NCBI RefSeq assembly: GCF_000801105.2
Contig: NC_079514.1
Span: 19,942,293 to 20,006,292, forward strand
Reading direction: 5' to 3'
Origin: Raphanus sativus
Taxonomy: Eukaryota > Streptophyta > Magnoliopsida > Brassicales > Brassicaceae
DNA length: 64,000 bases
The notes beneath the pieces were generated by a model. That model was not told where the DNA came from. It did no database searches and saw only the letters and a list, made by a program, of their open reading frames with translations. A program made the translations under genes and the position numbers. Shown piece after piece: positions 10,547 through 22,249 of the stretch; the first letter of the stretch is position 1, and each line of letters opens with the position of its first letter.

Positions 10547-10688
10547 GCGAGGGGTAGAAACGTAAAAAAAAATCCGTTTTTTTGTTTGTTCACAAGGAGA
10601 TAGTTGTAATTTCAATAGCCTTTGACCCAAGTTGGGGTACTCTTTTGGGTTTGACTCCAAGTTTTGAGTCACAATTGGTAATTCTCCC

Positions 10689-12281
10689 AATTAATTAGGT
10701 AACATAGGAAATGATAGAGTTACTAAATAGTTATAATGAAATTTTTTTAGTCACTATTAGTTTTCCGAATTTCAAAATACAAATCAAGTTAAGTTTTAGA
10801 AAAGAGTAAATGAGATGATTCATAGTTTTTTTCTTTATTTCATGGAATCAATCATATAGACCAACTATGGACCAAACTTTACTTGATAAGACAAATCCTA
10901 CATGTGCAACTTTTTAGAGTGTCTGAAATGACAATAAAAATACAAAACTAATATTGTTTTACATCATATACTATGTATTTAAGTCAAAATAATAAAATTA
11001 AAATTGTTTGTTTTTTTAAACATATGAGTTATGAACCTTAATTTGATAATCTCCCCAAATTGTTGCAAGTTGTTTGTACTACTACTAGGTTGATCAGTTT
11101 CAAAAGGACAGAAACGCAGTCCATATATGTGTGTTTGCACCTAAATCATGACATCACAATTTAACATGAGAATTGTATAACTGTGATTTGGTAAATTTGA
11201 ACAATGTTTGAAACAGGGATTCCAAGCCAAAGAATGATAAATTGCATAGCATATTTTGTGTTTTTTTCACAAAATAAAGAAGGAAAATGCCAGTCATAGT
11301 CCTTGCGTTAAATCCAGATTTGACATCAATTATTTGTGTTTTCTACATGAATTTCTATAACAAAATAATGGTAAAAAAATAAACAAGTAAAAACAAAATG
11401 CGTGTAAAGAAAAACCCGATTCTGGTTCAAGAAACTTTTTCAAAAATGTTCCACCTGTTCAAATTAGATAGTACATATATTTTATCGGATTAAAATTTCA
11501 CTATGTAATCAAACTATTTTAGAATATTTAGAAGAAGTTATTAGTAGATGAATTCAGCAAGAGTTATAAAATTTTGAGATTATGAAACTTTAAAATCTTA
11601 ACAAAATTCATGATTATTTGTTTGAGAACTCCTAAATTAGATTCAGAATTCTTTTTTATTTAGAAGTTTATTCATCACTGATTTTCCAATTCTACTACAC
11701 TCTATTTTTATTGAGATATAATTTTTAATAAGTTTTTATGTAACTCAAATTGGAAAATATCATGTACATTCATAAGAATCTGAAAATTTATGTAATAAAA
11801 ATACACACACATAGAAACTCACAGAAGTGTTGTATTTATTTTGTAATTTCTAAGAAAGAAAAAAAACAGTACAAGCGAAATTCATGAAAAATTGTGTAAC
11901 AACAAAACAACAAAATCTGGAATCATGGAAAACCTGACACGAAAATGAAGCTAAGGTAAAACATGAATACATTTGTTATTAGAATAACAAAGAGCTTCTT
12001 ATTGAAATAGACCACTAATATGCTTCACTATCATGGTTGACTTTTTGTTCCAACTGTGTCTACATACAGTTGAAAAAGTTATTAACATACATTTGTTGTT
12101 CAGATTCAGGAGTGTCTACTTCCCCCATTATCTTCAAAATTAGTAATTTCTTCAATGTCTTCATTAATCACTTTTAAAACACTTTTTATAAGAAATAAAA
12201 ATTTATGTAATCCAACACCAGCTGAAATCAACTCTTCTTGAACCTCAAACAGGACAACGACTTAGGACCGAGGTGGAGATA
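10689..12281. other. AT-rich intergenic DNA
   Basis: No gene, RNA or paired terminal repeat was recognised in this stretch. Confidence 0.4.
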
Positions 12282-12495
12282 CTGACATGCAAATCAGACG
12301 CGGTCTTTCATAAAAAAACAAAGAGGGCGGGACTTGCATGGATCATGAGAGACTCATCTGGAAACTCCCTTGAGAAAGGATCTATAGCACATGATCTCGT
12401 CAGTTCTCCCTGGTAGCGAAAGCGCTAGCTGTCCGTGCTGGAGTCAACTCAGCAGTGAATCTCGAGCTTACGCTTTGTTCTAACACTAAAAGAAA
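12282..12495 (+). pseudogene. RNase H-like (RVT_3) fragment of a plant LINE
   Basis: The plus strand encodes CKSDAVFHKKTKRAGLAW then RDSSGNSLEKGSIAHDLVSS. After a one-base slip near 12413 it continues in another frame as LVAKALAVRAGVNSAVNLEL. This is the RNase H-type domain found at the 3' end of plant L1 elements and in free-standing copies. The first aspartate is retained, but the conserved glutamate of the VAEA motif is replaced by lysine. Only about 70 residues remain, and no poly-A tail or target duplication was found. Confidence 0.65.
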
Positions 12496-13801
12496 ACACG
12501 ATATTGTAATAATCGTATAATGCCTGCTGTAACAGGCCAACCACCGTAAATTCCTCATAAAATTTACGCCGAAATATATTTGTCGAGGCACCTTGGTTAA
12601 TCGTAAAGTACTCCTTAACCAACAAGGAAATACTTGTGTCGTAAACGACTCGTAAATTTCGTTGTATCTCAACGTTCAGACGGTCTTCCAGAACCAAGGT
12701 CTGACCTGGGCTAAAAGCCCATAAAGCCAAGGCTTTAGGCGCCATGTTTAGTTAGGTCTCTTTGGTCAAGTGGCTTTGTTTTCTTCTGATTGAGTGTCAT
12801 GATACGGGTTCGATTAGGTTTTCCTTTGTTCTTAATTTCTTTCTTACAATAGTTAAAAGATTCTATCAATCGATTGGATTTTTATTCACAAATTTTAGTT
12901 TCCGTTTTTATATGTTTTAGTAAATGATATTGTCATATAAAATAAAAAATAAATCACCTCGTAACAGAAAAAAATATTGAAATTTCCTTTTCTAATCAAT
13001 GTTGTTTGCCGCATGCTATTCACCTTTCTTTTTATATTCTTTTTGGTTAACTTTCTTAAAAAACGTTATATTTTCTGTCAGAATTTCAACAATCTACCCC
13101 GGATCCTCTTTTTCCTATTTATATTTTTGTATGTATTTATTTAAAGTAAAAAAAAATATGAAATCTATTGTTGTGTTCTAATACTCTATCTCTTAGACTC
13201 CTTAAACAATTGAAGGATTCAGTTATACTTACCAGTTGTCTTGTGTTATATTTTCTCTTTTTCAATTTAAATAAAATAAATCTATTCTCTAGTTTTCATA
13301 TATCTGCAGAAAATTTGGCTGAAAACAAAATAAGAAATCAGCTAAATGGATACATAACAAATTAGTGTAACCTGAAACCAATGGAATTCTCACGTAACCT
13401 GTTAAAAATGCTAGATGAACGTTTTGAATCCTTATTATTAATATAGTGGATCAATATTTTATGTTTCTTGAAATCAGCATTATAAAAAACAGTTATGGAT
13501 TTTTTTTGTCTTAAGAAAACATATGTTAAAAATGTTGTTATTAAGGGCATTTTTAGTGCGCTTTAGGCACCACGACACTCTGGACCGGCACTGTCCACAG
13601 CCTTAGATCGTCTATCATCGAATAACTTGAAATTTGACCTTAAATAGGCAGCTTGGAGATGGGAGTTAATGATGAACAATGTTCAGTCAACCATTACGCT
13701 ACACGACCAGAAAGATAAGTTCTTAAAAGTACGTTATATTTTTGAACTATACAAATATTTAGATTAAGTTGGCTCTTCATAACCAATTTTATAACTTAGA
13801 T
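12496..13801. other. Intergenic DNA with a possible tRNA-derived SINE head
   Basis: Around 12760-12820 are a box A-like TTGGTCAAGTGGC and a box B-like GGGTTCGATTAGG about 40 bp apart, suggesting a plus-strand SINE head. I could not find its 3' end or target duplications. The rest is AT-rich, with no gene recognised. Confidence 0.3.
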
Positions 13802-14165
13802 ATGGATACATATGGTAAAAGAAGATCTCAAGACTTTACAATGCAAAAAATTATATCTTCTCGACTTATTGATAGAGAAATAAAACCACTATTTACAGCA
13901 AGATTCCCGCGAACATTAAGGTATAGTATTTGTTTTCTTTTTAGATAAATATATTATTATCTTTTGCTATTATGATGTTCAATTTTTTAATTTTTGTTTT
14001 ATGGGTCACATATGATTTAAAGCCAAAGTAGAAGCATGATGCTGATTTAGTGGTGATCCTTGCAACTTCAGCCCATCTTATGGTTTCAAAGATCCCATGG
14101 GAAGGAACCTCAGGAGTCATCCGCATGGGAAGGATAAATGGAAATTTCATTATAAAGACGGAGGA
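13802..14165 (+). pseudogene. Polynucleotide phosphorylase (mitochondrial-type PNPase) fragment
   Basis: Two exon-like blocks are present. Block 1 (about 13802-13920) encodes RRSQDFTMQKIISSRLIDR and then EIKPLFTARFPRTLR, ending at a GT donor. Block 2 (about 14032-14165, after an AG) encodes HDADLVVILATSAHLMVSKI, PWEGTSGVIRMGRINGNF. They match two adjacent segments of the first RNase PH core of PNPase: the SRLIDRxIxPLF motif, and the PWxGxxGVIRxGRI motif. PNPase degrades RNA 3'-5' with phosphate in organelles. Less than one tenth of the enzyme is present and several conserved residues differ, so this is a decayed or captured fragment. Confidence 0.6.
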
Positions 14166-14744
14166 TCAGAGCTCGTCGTGTTCTTCTGTTTCTGTTTTGT
14201 TCTTATACATGTATTTTTCTTCCCCAACAAAAATAGAGCATTCTTGTGCTCGGAACTCCTCTCATTGTTTCCATTTATTTTGATCTTTTAGTTTAGGATC
14301 ATGAGATTGTACAATCTTTTTTTACTGTTATAAAGTTAACATTTCAGAAAAAAAAATCATTATAAATCGTACCAAATAAGAGGTATTTTACAACACAGTT
14401 TCACTATTATCTTCACTCTTTCCTTGTATTTATATCTTATTATTCATGATTTCATATATCTGCGGAAATGTTTAAATGATATCAGTTTGTTTTATGCTTG
14501 TACAAGAGAAAACACCCGTCATGATTTATTTAGAAGAGCATGATTTATCAAACGGTCACATATAGCTCAGGTGACTTACAAAACTTTTAAGTATTTTATT
14601 GTAGAACTTAACCTTACTAAGCATTTTTTTTAATTTATATTGGCTATCAAATGCATTGACAATCAAGTTAAGAAAAGGAAATTTGAAAGGTTTATGGTGC
14701 TTTTTCTAAGAATCTTCAGGATCAAATATATTCTTCCAATTTTT
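14166..14744. other. AT-rich intergenic DNA
   Basis: No feature recognised. It lies between the PNPase fragment and the foldback element. Confidence 0.4.
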
Positions 14745-15963
14745 CTAGTTGATTGCTGACTACATGAAATATTAATCATCACTACTTAACTATGCAAACT
14801 AAACCAATGTACACGAAGTATATGTTATGCATGACAAGATCCCTCAACTTAATGATGTTATGTAATTAACATCACGAGTTTAGTTTCATTCATCGAAAAA
14901 CTGATGTAGATGTCAGAGAGCATTTAAATATTCAAGTTCATCAATTAAAATATGACCGATCCGACCGTAATTTAACTAAAATTAGATTTTAATCCACATT
15001 TTAAAAGCGTAAGAAATTTTTTAACAAAATATAATTTACAAAATCAACATGTTTTAACATTTTTGATAAGTTGTGTGTTTAGCATTTTTAGTGTATTTTA
15101 AAACTATATAATTATATTATTTTATTTATATTAAATATGAAAGTTATATAAGATATTATATAATTTTGTTTTTTTTATTTTAATCTATTTTCTTATGAAC
15201 TTTTAATAAAAATTATGTACTGTTTGATTAATTGTGATAAATACTTATTTGATATAATTTTTATTATAAAACTTACTTGATGTCAACTTAAACCCAACAT
15301 AATCTGGCGTATATAATTATTAATTATATACTTTTAAGAATAAAAATAATCTAAGAATAAGAACCTAATAAGAAATTTTTACAAAATTTAAATGAATGTA
15401 ATTTTTCTTTATTAAAATATAAATTAAAAATTCAATAATTTAATTAATTTAATTAATTTTATATTAAACAAATAAAATTTTAAAATCGGTAAATTGACAT
15501 CAAATAAGTGTTATAATAAAAAATTAGTCAAATAAGTATATATCACACAATTAATCAAACGAATTGCATAAATTTTATTAAAAGTTAATAAAAACAGATT
15601 AAAATAATTAAAAACAAAATTAAATAATATCTAACTTTCATATTTAATAAAAAAAAATATAATTATATATTTTTCAAATACACTAAAATAAAAATGTTAA
15701 TACACTACTTATCAAAATTATAAGACATATTGATTTTGTAAATTAGATTTTGTTAAAAATATTTTTATGTTTTTAAAACGTGGATCAAAATTTAATTTTA
15801 GTTAAATTACTGTTAGGTACATAGTATTTTAATTGCTAAAACGAGAGATTTAAAAGGTCTCTTACTGTTTTTTTTAATTGCAAAACATTCAGGCCGACTT
15901 AGGTTACGATCATTTGTTCACTGTTGAGCCCCTTGGTCTTAGTGGAGAATTAAGTTTATTTTT

Positions 15964-16488
15964 ATGGATGATTTACAAGTTAATGTTTTATTTTCAAATA
16001 ACATAATGATTGACATTGAGACAGTCATTGATGGAATAAAAGTCTTTATGACATTTGTTTATTGGAATCATGTTTTAGAACAGAGAGATCAAGTATGGGA
16101 ATGTCTTACGCATTTTTCAACAATAAAAACTGGACCACGGTTCATGATTGGAGATTTTAATGAAATTACAAGACATCAGGAAAAAGAAGGTGATCGCCAA
16201 CGTCCAGATAGCTCATTCTTACCGCTTAAGCAGATGCTTAGTGACTGTGGGATGCTGGAATTTCAATTTAATGGAGACATGTTGTCATGGATAGGAAAGA
16301 GAGCTGGAAGAGTGACGGTTAGATGTCTCCTAGACAGAGCTGTTGGAAATGAGGATTGGCACGAGAAGTTCCCTCATACCAACGTCCAGTATATGAGATT
16401 ATGGAGATCGGATCATCGTCCGGTTTTAGCAGATATCCTCACAAAACTGATACGAAAATCAAAGAGTTTAAAATTTGATAAAAGATAG
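15964..16488 (+). pseudogene. LINE endonuclease (EEP/APE-like) segment
   Basis: The plus-strand frame contains MIGDFNEITRHQEK and WRSDHRPVLADI, the GDFNE and SDHxP motifs of the exonuclease-endonuclease-phosphatase fold that nicks target DNA in L1 elements. The N-terminal catalytic motifs are absent. The bases before the first Met encode a GLSGELSLF-like segment in another frame, so the frame is broken there too. Confidence 0.8.
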
Positions 16489-16567
16489 CTGGAAAATGAG
16501 GGTCTAAGGCGAGTAATTCTGGAGAGGTGGAAATCTCGAGACCCACCCCATGATGTGAGTATTATAT

Positions 16568-18553
16568 ATGGATCATATATCAAGCTGTCGCAAAGCTTTG
16601 AGCCAGTGGAGACGCCAGCATAACTTAAACTCAGAAAAATCGTTGGAGGAACTCAAAGAGAAGGTAGAGAACCTGTATTTGAATGATGATGCTACAACAG
16701 AGGAGATAGCGGAAGCTTTGAAGGAACTCTCTGATGCTCTTAAGGTAGAAGAGATGTTTTGGAAACAAAAGTGTCACATATTTTGGCTACGAGAAGGCGA
16801 TAGAAATACGAAATTCTTCCATCCACTGACAAAAAAAAGAGAGCTAGGAATAGAATTACACAGCTGTTAGATGCGAGTGGAAATGGCGTTGAAGATGGGG
16901 AAGGGCTGGTAGCCATTGCTACTAGCTATTTCAGGAACCTCTTTGAATCTTCCAACCCAGATGACATAATGGAAGCACTATCTGAGGTATCTACAACTAT
17001 TACTAAAACAATAAACAACGATCTTACTGCTCTGATCACTGAATGGGAAGTAAAATTAGCTCTTTTTGCTATACATCTGGAGAAGGCACCTGGACCAGAT
17101 GGGATGACAGCCCTATTTTATCAGAAATTTTTGGATATTGTAAAGGGTGATTTAACACATATGGTTAACCAATTTATTTTTGATGGAACTATGGCGAGTG
17201 GTCTGAATGATACAAATATCTGTCTAATCGCGAAGAGGACTAAGCCGAATGAGATGTCTCAATTCCGACTCATCAGCCTCTGTAATGTCAGCTACAATAT
17301 TATCTCTAAGGTCTTATGCCAGAGATTAAAGAAAGTTTTACCCGATAGGATTTCAGAAACCCAGTCAACCTTTGTTGATGGAAGACAAATTACAGACAAT
17401 ATAACGATTGCCTAAGAAATGTTCCATGACCTACAAACAAAGCCGAATGGAAGAAACAAAAGGATGGCTATTAAGACAGATATGAGCAAGGCTTACGACA
17501 GAATGGAGTGGACGTTCATAGAGGCAGTTATGCGGAAAATGGGATTTTCTGAGAATTGGATAACATGGATAATGAGGTGTGTCACATCGGTGAAATACAA
17601 GGTATTTATGAATGGGCAACCTAGAGGAAATATTGTTCCAGGAAGAGGTTTACGCCAAGGAGATCATTTTTCTCCTTTCATCTTTATTCTATGCACGGAA
17701 GCGCTCGTTAACCTTCTTAATCATGCAGAGAATCAAGGAAAGATAACGGAGATGTGTGTTACCCGCGCATGTCCTATCCCACCTTCTCTTTGCTGATGAT
17801 AGCCTTTCTTCTATAAGGCGGAGCCCCATGAATGTGAAGAAGTGATGAAAGTGGTTAGGAAATATGAACAAGCATCTGGCCAACGCATTAATTTTGCCAA
17901 ATCCTCAATACTCTTTGGTAAAAGGATTAACGCAAATTCTAGACAACAGATTGAAGGTACCCTTGGTATCCAAAATGAAGGAGGAATGGGAACATACCTT
18001 GGTATTCCAGAAGACATTAGTGGATCCAAATGCAAACTCTTCGCTTTTTTTTAAAGATAAACTAATGCATAAAGTAAATGGATGGACGGGAAGATGACTT
18101 TCCAAAAGTGGAAAGGAAGTACTGATTAAATCTATCTTACTAACTCTCTCGACATATGTTATGTCCAGATTTATACTCCCGTTAGAGATTTGTGAAAATC
18201 TTGGGAGTTCCATTGCACAATTCTGGTGGAGTTCTAATCCCCCAAAGAGAGGAATCCATTGGGCGAAATAGGAAAAGTTCTGTCTACCGCGGGAGGAAGG
18301 TGGGATTGGTTTCCGTATGATTCATGAGTTCAACCTCGCCCTGCTAGCAAAACAACTATGGAGGCTTGTGCAGTACCCTGATTCACTGGTGATTAGGGTG
18401 CTGCGAGGAAGATACTACATAATGAGTTCGCCTTTGCGAAATATATCTGTAAGCAGCCCATCATATGTGTGGACTAGTATATCAGCTGCACGGAAATTAT
18501 TATTTATGGGAATCAGACACAAGATACATTCAAGATATGAGGTCAAGGCATGA
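16568..18553 (+). pseudogene. LINE reverse transcriptase, several frames
   Basis: A linker with REGDRNTKFFH (16568-16870) is followed by the RT fingers/palm: KAPGPDGMTALFYQ and FRLISLCNVSYNIISKVL (16969-17415), a stop, then MAIKTDMSKAYDRMEW and the palm motif GRGLRQGDHFSPF (17419-17796). The catalytic FADD sequence (LLFADDS) occurs just after a frameshift near 17770. Thumb/connection sequence continues in two further frames to about 18553 (GIGFRMIHEFNLALLAKQLW). At least four frame breaks are present. Confidence 0.85.
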
Positions 18554-18598
18554 GAGGATCCTTGGATTCCAACAATCCCAGCTAGGCCAGCCCGACCT

Positions 18599-19831
18599 GT
18601 GGCTCCAGCATTGCATCCGAACATGAGAGTAAATGAACTGATTAATCAGGAATTAAATGATTGGGATGTGGGGTTACTGGAAAACTATGTCGACCCGGCT
18701 GATATACCTCATATAAGGAGTCTTGCCATAAGCACAACTCATCGTCGGGACACCTTCTGCTGGAATAACACCAAGAATGGTCAATATACAGTCAAATCAG
18801 GATATTGGGTAGCTCGGAACTTACTGAAAGTAGATGAAGAAAAGGCGATAATAGAACCTAGCATCACAAAACTTCAAGCGTTTTCTTGGAGTATAAAAGC
18901 TCCTAAGAAGATATGTCATTTTATATGGCAACTGATAACTGGGCATGTGGCGGTAACGAGGAACCTCATAAGGCGTAACATGAGATGTGATAATTACTGT
19001 CCACGATGCAGAGAACCTGAAGAATCTGTGACCCATGCTATTTTTGAATGCCCACAAGCTTTACAAGCTTGGTATTTATCAGCGACATCGACAAGCCAAG
19101 ATATATTCCCTCTCCCGAGAATATATGCTAATATGGACTATGTTTTCTGGCAAAAGAACAACATAGTGGAGCCAGAATTAGACAGAGATCCTTACCACTG
19201 GATAATCTGGTATATTTGGAAAGCAATAAATGACAAAATGTTTACGGGAATAGACAGAGATCCTCTGGAACTAGTGAGGTATGCTGAGAGTGAATGTCAA
19301 ACATGGTTCAAAGCAAATGAGAAGATACCAACAACCCCACAAGTTAACAGCGGTGAAGAATCTCAAGTCTTAGGCTTGGGAAATATATGCAAGATAGATG
19401 GATCATGGACATCATCAGCTCAATTCAGTGGACACGGATGGTTCTTGATGGACAGTCTTAGAAAGGTACAGTTATTGGGTGCACGGAACAGTAGCAGAAG
19501 AGAGTCGGCTTTGCACTCTGAACTAGAGGCACTACGATGGGCAATGGAAAATATGCTCCAACATTCGACATGTCAGAGTTTTGCCACGGATTGCAAGGAC
19601 TTGATCGCCATGATAAAGGAGCCCCATGCTTGGTCACAATTTGCAACAGAGCTGGAGAGGATAGAGACACTGAAGATATGTTTCTCAGACTTAAAAATCA
19701 CACACATTCCAAGATTACATAACCAGATTGCAGTTTTCCTAGCTAGAACTGCGAGATCTTTCAACAGATCCTTTATTTTATTGGTTGTTCTATTCCGGTC
19801 TGATTACCTATACCACCTCAAGTTTGAGTAG
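18599..19831 (+). pseudogene. LINE zf-RVT and RNase H-like C-terminal region
   Basis: A 410-residue open frame contains the zf-RVT module (SIKAPKKICHFIWQLITGHV ... CPRCREPEESVTHAIFECP) and an RNase H-like (RVT_3) domain beginning CKIDGSWTSSAQFSGHGWF. The RNase H continues with LHSELEALRWAMENM, FATDCKDLIAMI and ITHIPRLHNQIAVFLARTAR, so the D-E-D acidic residues are retained. It is the best preserved part of the element, being nearest the 3' end. Confidence 0.85.
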
Positions 19832-20204
19832 TAGAATAGTCTTTCGCCGAAAAAAAGGTCTCTAGCATCCACATCAATTTTTAGATGAATAAAATTAAAA
19901 TTGTGATGTTAATTACATAACATCATTAAATTGAAGGATAACATATACTTCATGTTGTATAAGTTTAGTTTGTATGATTAACCATGTGATGACTAATATT
20001 TCATGTAGTAAACAATTATTTTTCCATCAGAAAACTCTTAGTGAATCTTCTAGATTGAAACTCAGAGAACCTAGAATCAAGAGTCTATTCCGCACCATTC
20101 GATCTTATTCTCTTTAGTTCGGATGGGTTGGGGATTATATGTGCCTTCTTATATTCATTTACAACTAAAGAGAGTGGATAGTACACTGCATATCATATCT
20201 TAAG

Positions 20205-20454
20205 ATGAAAATCCTTCAACCAGATAACGAGGTCCCCGCCACCAAACCCAACAAATCTGTCTAAGCCAAAGACAAATATGTTGCCTGTAACCGTCGCATG
20301 AGTCTTTCCCGAATTGATGAGGTAAATGGGCAACTAAAATATAGATGGTCACTGAATTCCATGTGATGACAACAATAAACACACATCAGATTCATTATTG
20401 GTCCCCAATAGCTTGTTATTTCCCCTGTTGAAAGACTATTTAATGTTGAAATCC
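20205..20454 (-). pseudogene. LINE zf-RVT fragment
   Basis: The minus strand encodes CVYCCHHMEFSDHLYFSCPF followed by TSSIRERLMRRLQATYLS, the zinc-binding domain of plant non-LTR retroelements. Only about 80 residues remain. No target duplication was assigned, and the fragment lies just outside the foldback element. Confidence 0.65.
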
Positions 20455-20467
20455 AATCTTGGACATG

Positions 20468-20486
20468 ATGTTTCAAAAAAAAAAAA
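20468..20486 (+). mobile_element. Very short retroinsertion (19 bp) with 13-bp TSD
   Basis: ATGTTTC followed by a run of 12 A is flanked by direct copies of AATCTTGGACATG at 20455-20467 and 20487-20499. This looks like an extremely 5'-truncated LINE or SINE insertion consisting mainly of the poly-A tail. Confidence 0.55.
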
Positions 20487-20499
20487 AAATCTTGGACAT

Positions 20500-21635
20500 G
20501 GACATCACCATAACCTCCTCACAAATAACATATAATATATATAAGTCGATATTATAATATGAAAAATGTCCACATACTATTTTAAAGCACTAAAATATGC
20601 CAAATCGTTTTTTAATTTTCTATTTCTAAAAGTGTTAATATTATAAAATTGTTTATTTCTAAATAAAATATAAATAAATTTCAAATGTATTTAACTTAAA
20701 GTTTGAAAACAGTGTGTATATGTTAATGTAATATACAATAAATTTTCAAAAACAAACATAAAAATTAGTTATTAATTTGAAAAAATTATAATTTCAAAAA
20801 TAAAAACGATGATTTCAAATGTTAAGTTATATGCTTCTAAAAATATTCAACAAAATATATACTATATATAATTTGATGCAATAAATCATTGTCAATATCT
20901 ACATATTATTTTAAAGGACCTAAATATGCCAAAGTACAATTTTAATTATTATTTTTAAAAATTAAGATTTTCAAAAATGTTTCTTTCAAAATGAAGAGGA
21001 AATCAATATCAAATTTAGTAAAAAAAGGAAAAAAATTAAAGCAATCATTTTGATATAAAATCTTTGGAAGATCAACTTAAAATTGACTAACAAAAAAATC
21101 TTAAAGAAAACAAGAATTTCAAATAGTAAAACAATATAAATCTAAAGAACATATGATTTCAAAATTGAGCTATTTCTTTCATACAAGGAAATCAATATTA
21201 AATTTAGTAAACAAAAAATTCAGAATAATAAAAGGAATCAGTTTATTATATAAATTAAAAATTTAAAGAACATATGATTTCAAAATTAAGGATATATATT
21301 ATTTAGAGTGTTCACATAGGATTTTAAACTACGATTGTAATAATATACCAAATCAGCATTTTAATTTGATATTAATATATATCAGAAAATTATTTATCTA
21401 AAAATAAAATAAGTTAAACAAATAATATTTTATTAAAAATAATTAATTTGAAATATTAAATAAATAATTAAAACTAAACAAAACATTAACTAATAGGAAC
21501 AATATTAAAATAAATCATTTTTTCAAAAATAAAAATAAAACTTTTAAATAATCAGGTATGTAAAAATAAAATAAAATCAACAGAAAACTATTAAAAATAA
21601 ATTAAAATTGTAAAAATTATCTTAAAAGTTAGATT
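20500..21635. repeat. AT-rich stretch with degenerate direct repeats
   Basis: A motif of the form CACATACTATTTTAAAGCAC, then AAATATGCCAAA, recurs in diverged form near 20570, 20900 and 21310. AAAGAACATATGATTTC recurs near 21146 and 21256. No coding sequence was seen. Confidence 0.4.
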
Positions 21636-21652
21636 GATATTTATAGGTAATT

Positions 21653-22187
21653 GCTACGGGAGAGAGAATGCGTACATGGGGGCTGCAGCAGCATTGCTTG
21701 TTGTGCGGGGAGCCAGATGAAACCAGGGATCATCTCTTTTTTGCATGTCCGTTCAGTTTTACAGTCTGGGACAATGTTGCAGGGCGTCTTATGGGCAGCA
21801 GAATGGACCCGGACTGGACGGCCACTCTGAGTAGTATTCACAGCACACGCTTTGGCCCTCTTGATATTGTTCTGGTGAAATTGGTTTTTCAGATGACAGT
21901 CTATAGTGTTTGGAGGGAGAGAAATGGCAGAAGACATCAGAAGCCATGGTCCACACCTGCTCAGATAACCCGACAGATTGATCAAACTATGAGGAACCGC
22001 ATTTCTTCCCTTAGGTATGGCAGTGATCACAAATATGGCAGACTTATGCAGAGATGGTTTAAAGTTGCTCCTTAGGTCATGATACCATTTTTTTATCTGC
22101 TCTGTTAAGTTTCCACATTCTTTAAAACGTTCTATTCTTTTGTAAATGCTTTTTGATCAATAAATTTGAAATTTCATCAAAAAAAAA
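21653..22187 (+). mobile_element. 5'-truncated LINE, 535 bp, perfect 17-bp TSD
   Basis: It is flanked by GATATTTATAGGTAATT at 21636-21652 and 22188-22204 and ends in an A-run. The open frame to 22075 encodes the zf-RVT domain (CLLCGEPDETRDHLFFACPF) and a following helical tail (VYSVWRERNGRRHQKPW) that ends the LINE protein without an RNase H domain. The frame is uninterrupted and the TSD perfect, so this is a fairly young insertion from a LINE lineage different from the 15863 element. Confidence 0.9.
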
Positions 22188-22249
22188 GATATTTATAGGT
22201 AATTATTTAAAACTTAACATAATAAGAGATTGATAAGAAAAAAAATCTA

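Larger units (their letters stand above)
5859..10688 (-). mobile_element. Probable MULE-like unit carrying a DUF1985/ULP-type gene
   Basis: The unit is defined by the frameshifted DUF1985 gene and by the AAGTCGTC/GACGACTT repeat family, which occurs from about 5929 to 10546 and nowhere else in the window. On the minus strand its right edge reads GGGAGAATTACC (10688-10677), which resembles plant Mutator-like termini of the GGGNAATT type. DUF1985/ULP1-like genes are known passengers of plant Mutator-like elements (the Kaonashi elements of Arabidopsis). No MURA transposase is visible and the left terminus is not seen, so the MULE assignment is an inference. Confidence 0.45.
15863..19852 (+). mobile_element. 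5'-truncated L1-type LINE, TSD AAAAGGTCTCT
   Basis: The element is bounded by the 11-bp target duplication AAAAGGTCTCT at 15852-15862 and 19853-19863 and ends in a short A-run. It contains, in order, an endonuclease segment, RT, the zf-RVT zinc-binding domain and an RNase H-like domain. ORF1 and the start of the endonuclease are missing, as expected for incomplete target-primed reverse transcription. Several stops and frameshifts show it is inactive. The end sequence CCTCAAGTTTGAGTAGTAGA recurs in the LINE tail at 62199-63012 and, inverted, at 35941-36214, so all three belong to one family. Confidence 0.9.
14745..20013. mobile_element. Foldback-type element with long inverted arms, interrupted by a LINE
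   Basis: Two pairs of inverted segments are visible. The inner arms are 14967 to about 15345 and about 15470-15810. The outer arms are about 14745-14920 and 19869-20013; both contain a TTAATGATGTTATGTAATTA-type core followed by ACATCA and, further out, TACATGAAATATTA. The outer right arm is separated from the inner right arm by a LINE (15863-19852). With the LINE removed, one continuous imperfect hairpin of about 1.25 kb results, an AT-rich non-autonomous foldback/MITE-like element. Confidence 0.7.

Noticed and set aside
12449..12745. 98-codon minus-strand frame (MAPKALALWAFSPGQTLV)
   Set aside because: It overlaps the antisense of the RNase H fragment and shows no recognisable motif; probably chance.
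13600..13710. Minus-strand tRNA-like sequence (GTGTAGCGTAATGGTTGA)
   Set aside because: Box A is plausible but no proper box B or cloverleaf follows; too degenerate to annotate.
18821..19057. Minus-strand frames opposite LINE domains
   Set aside because: Antisense shadows of the zf-RVT and RNase H coding sequence.
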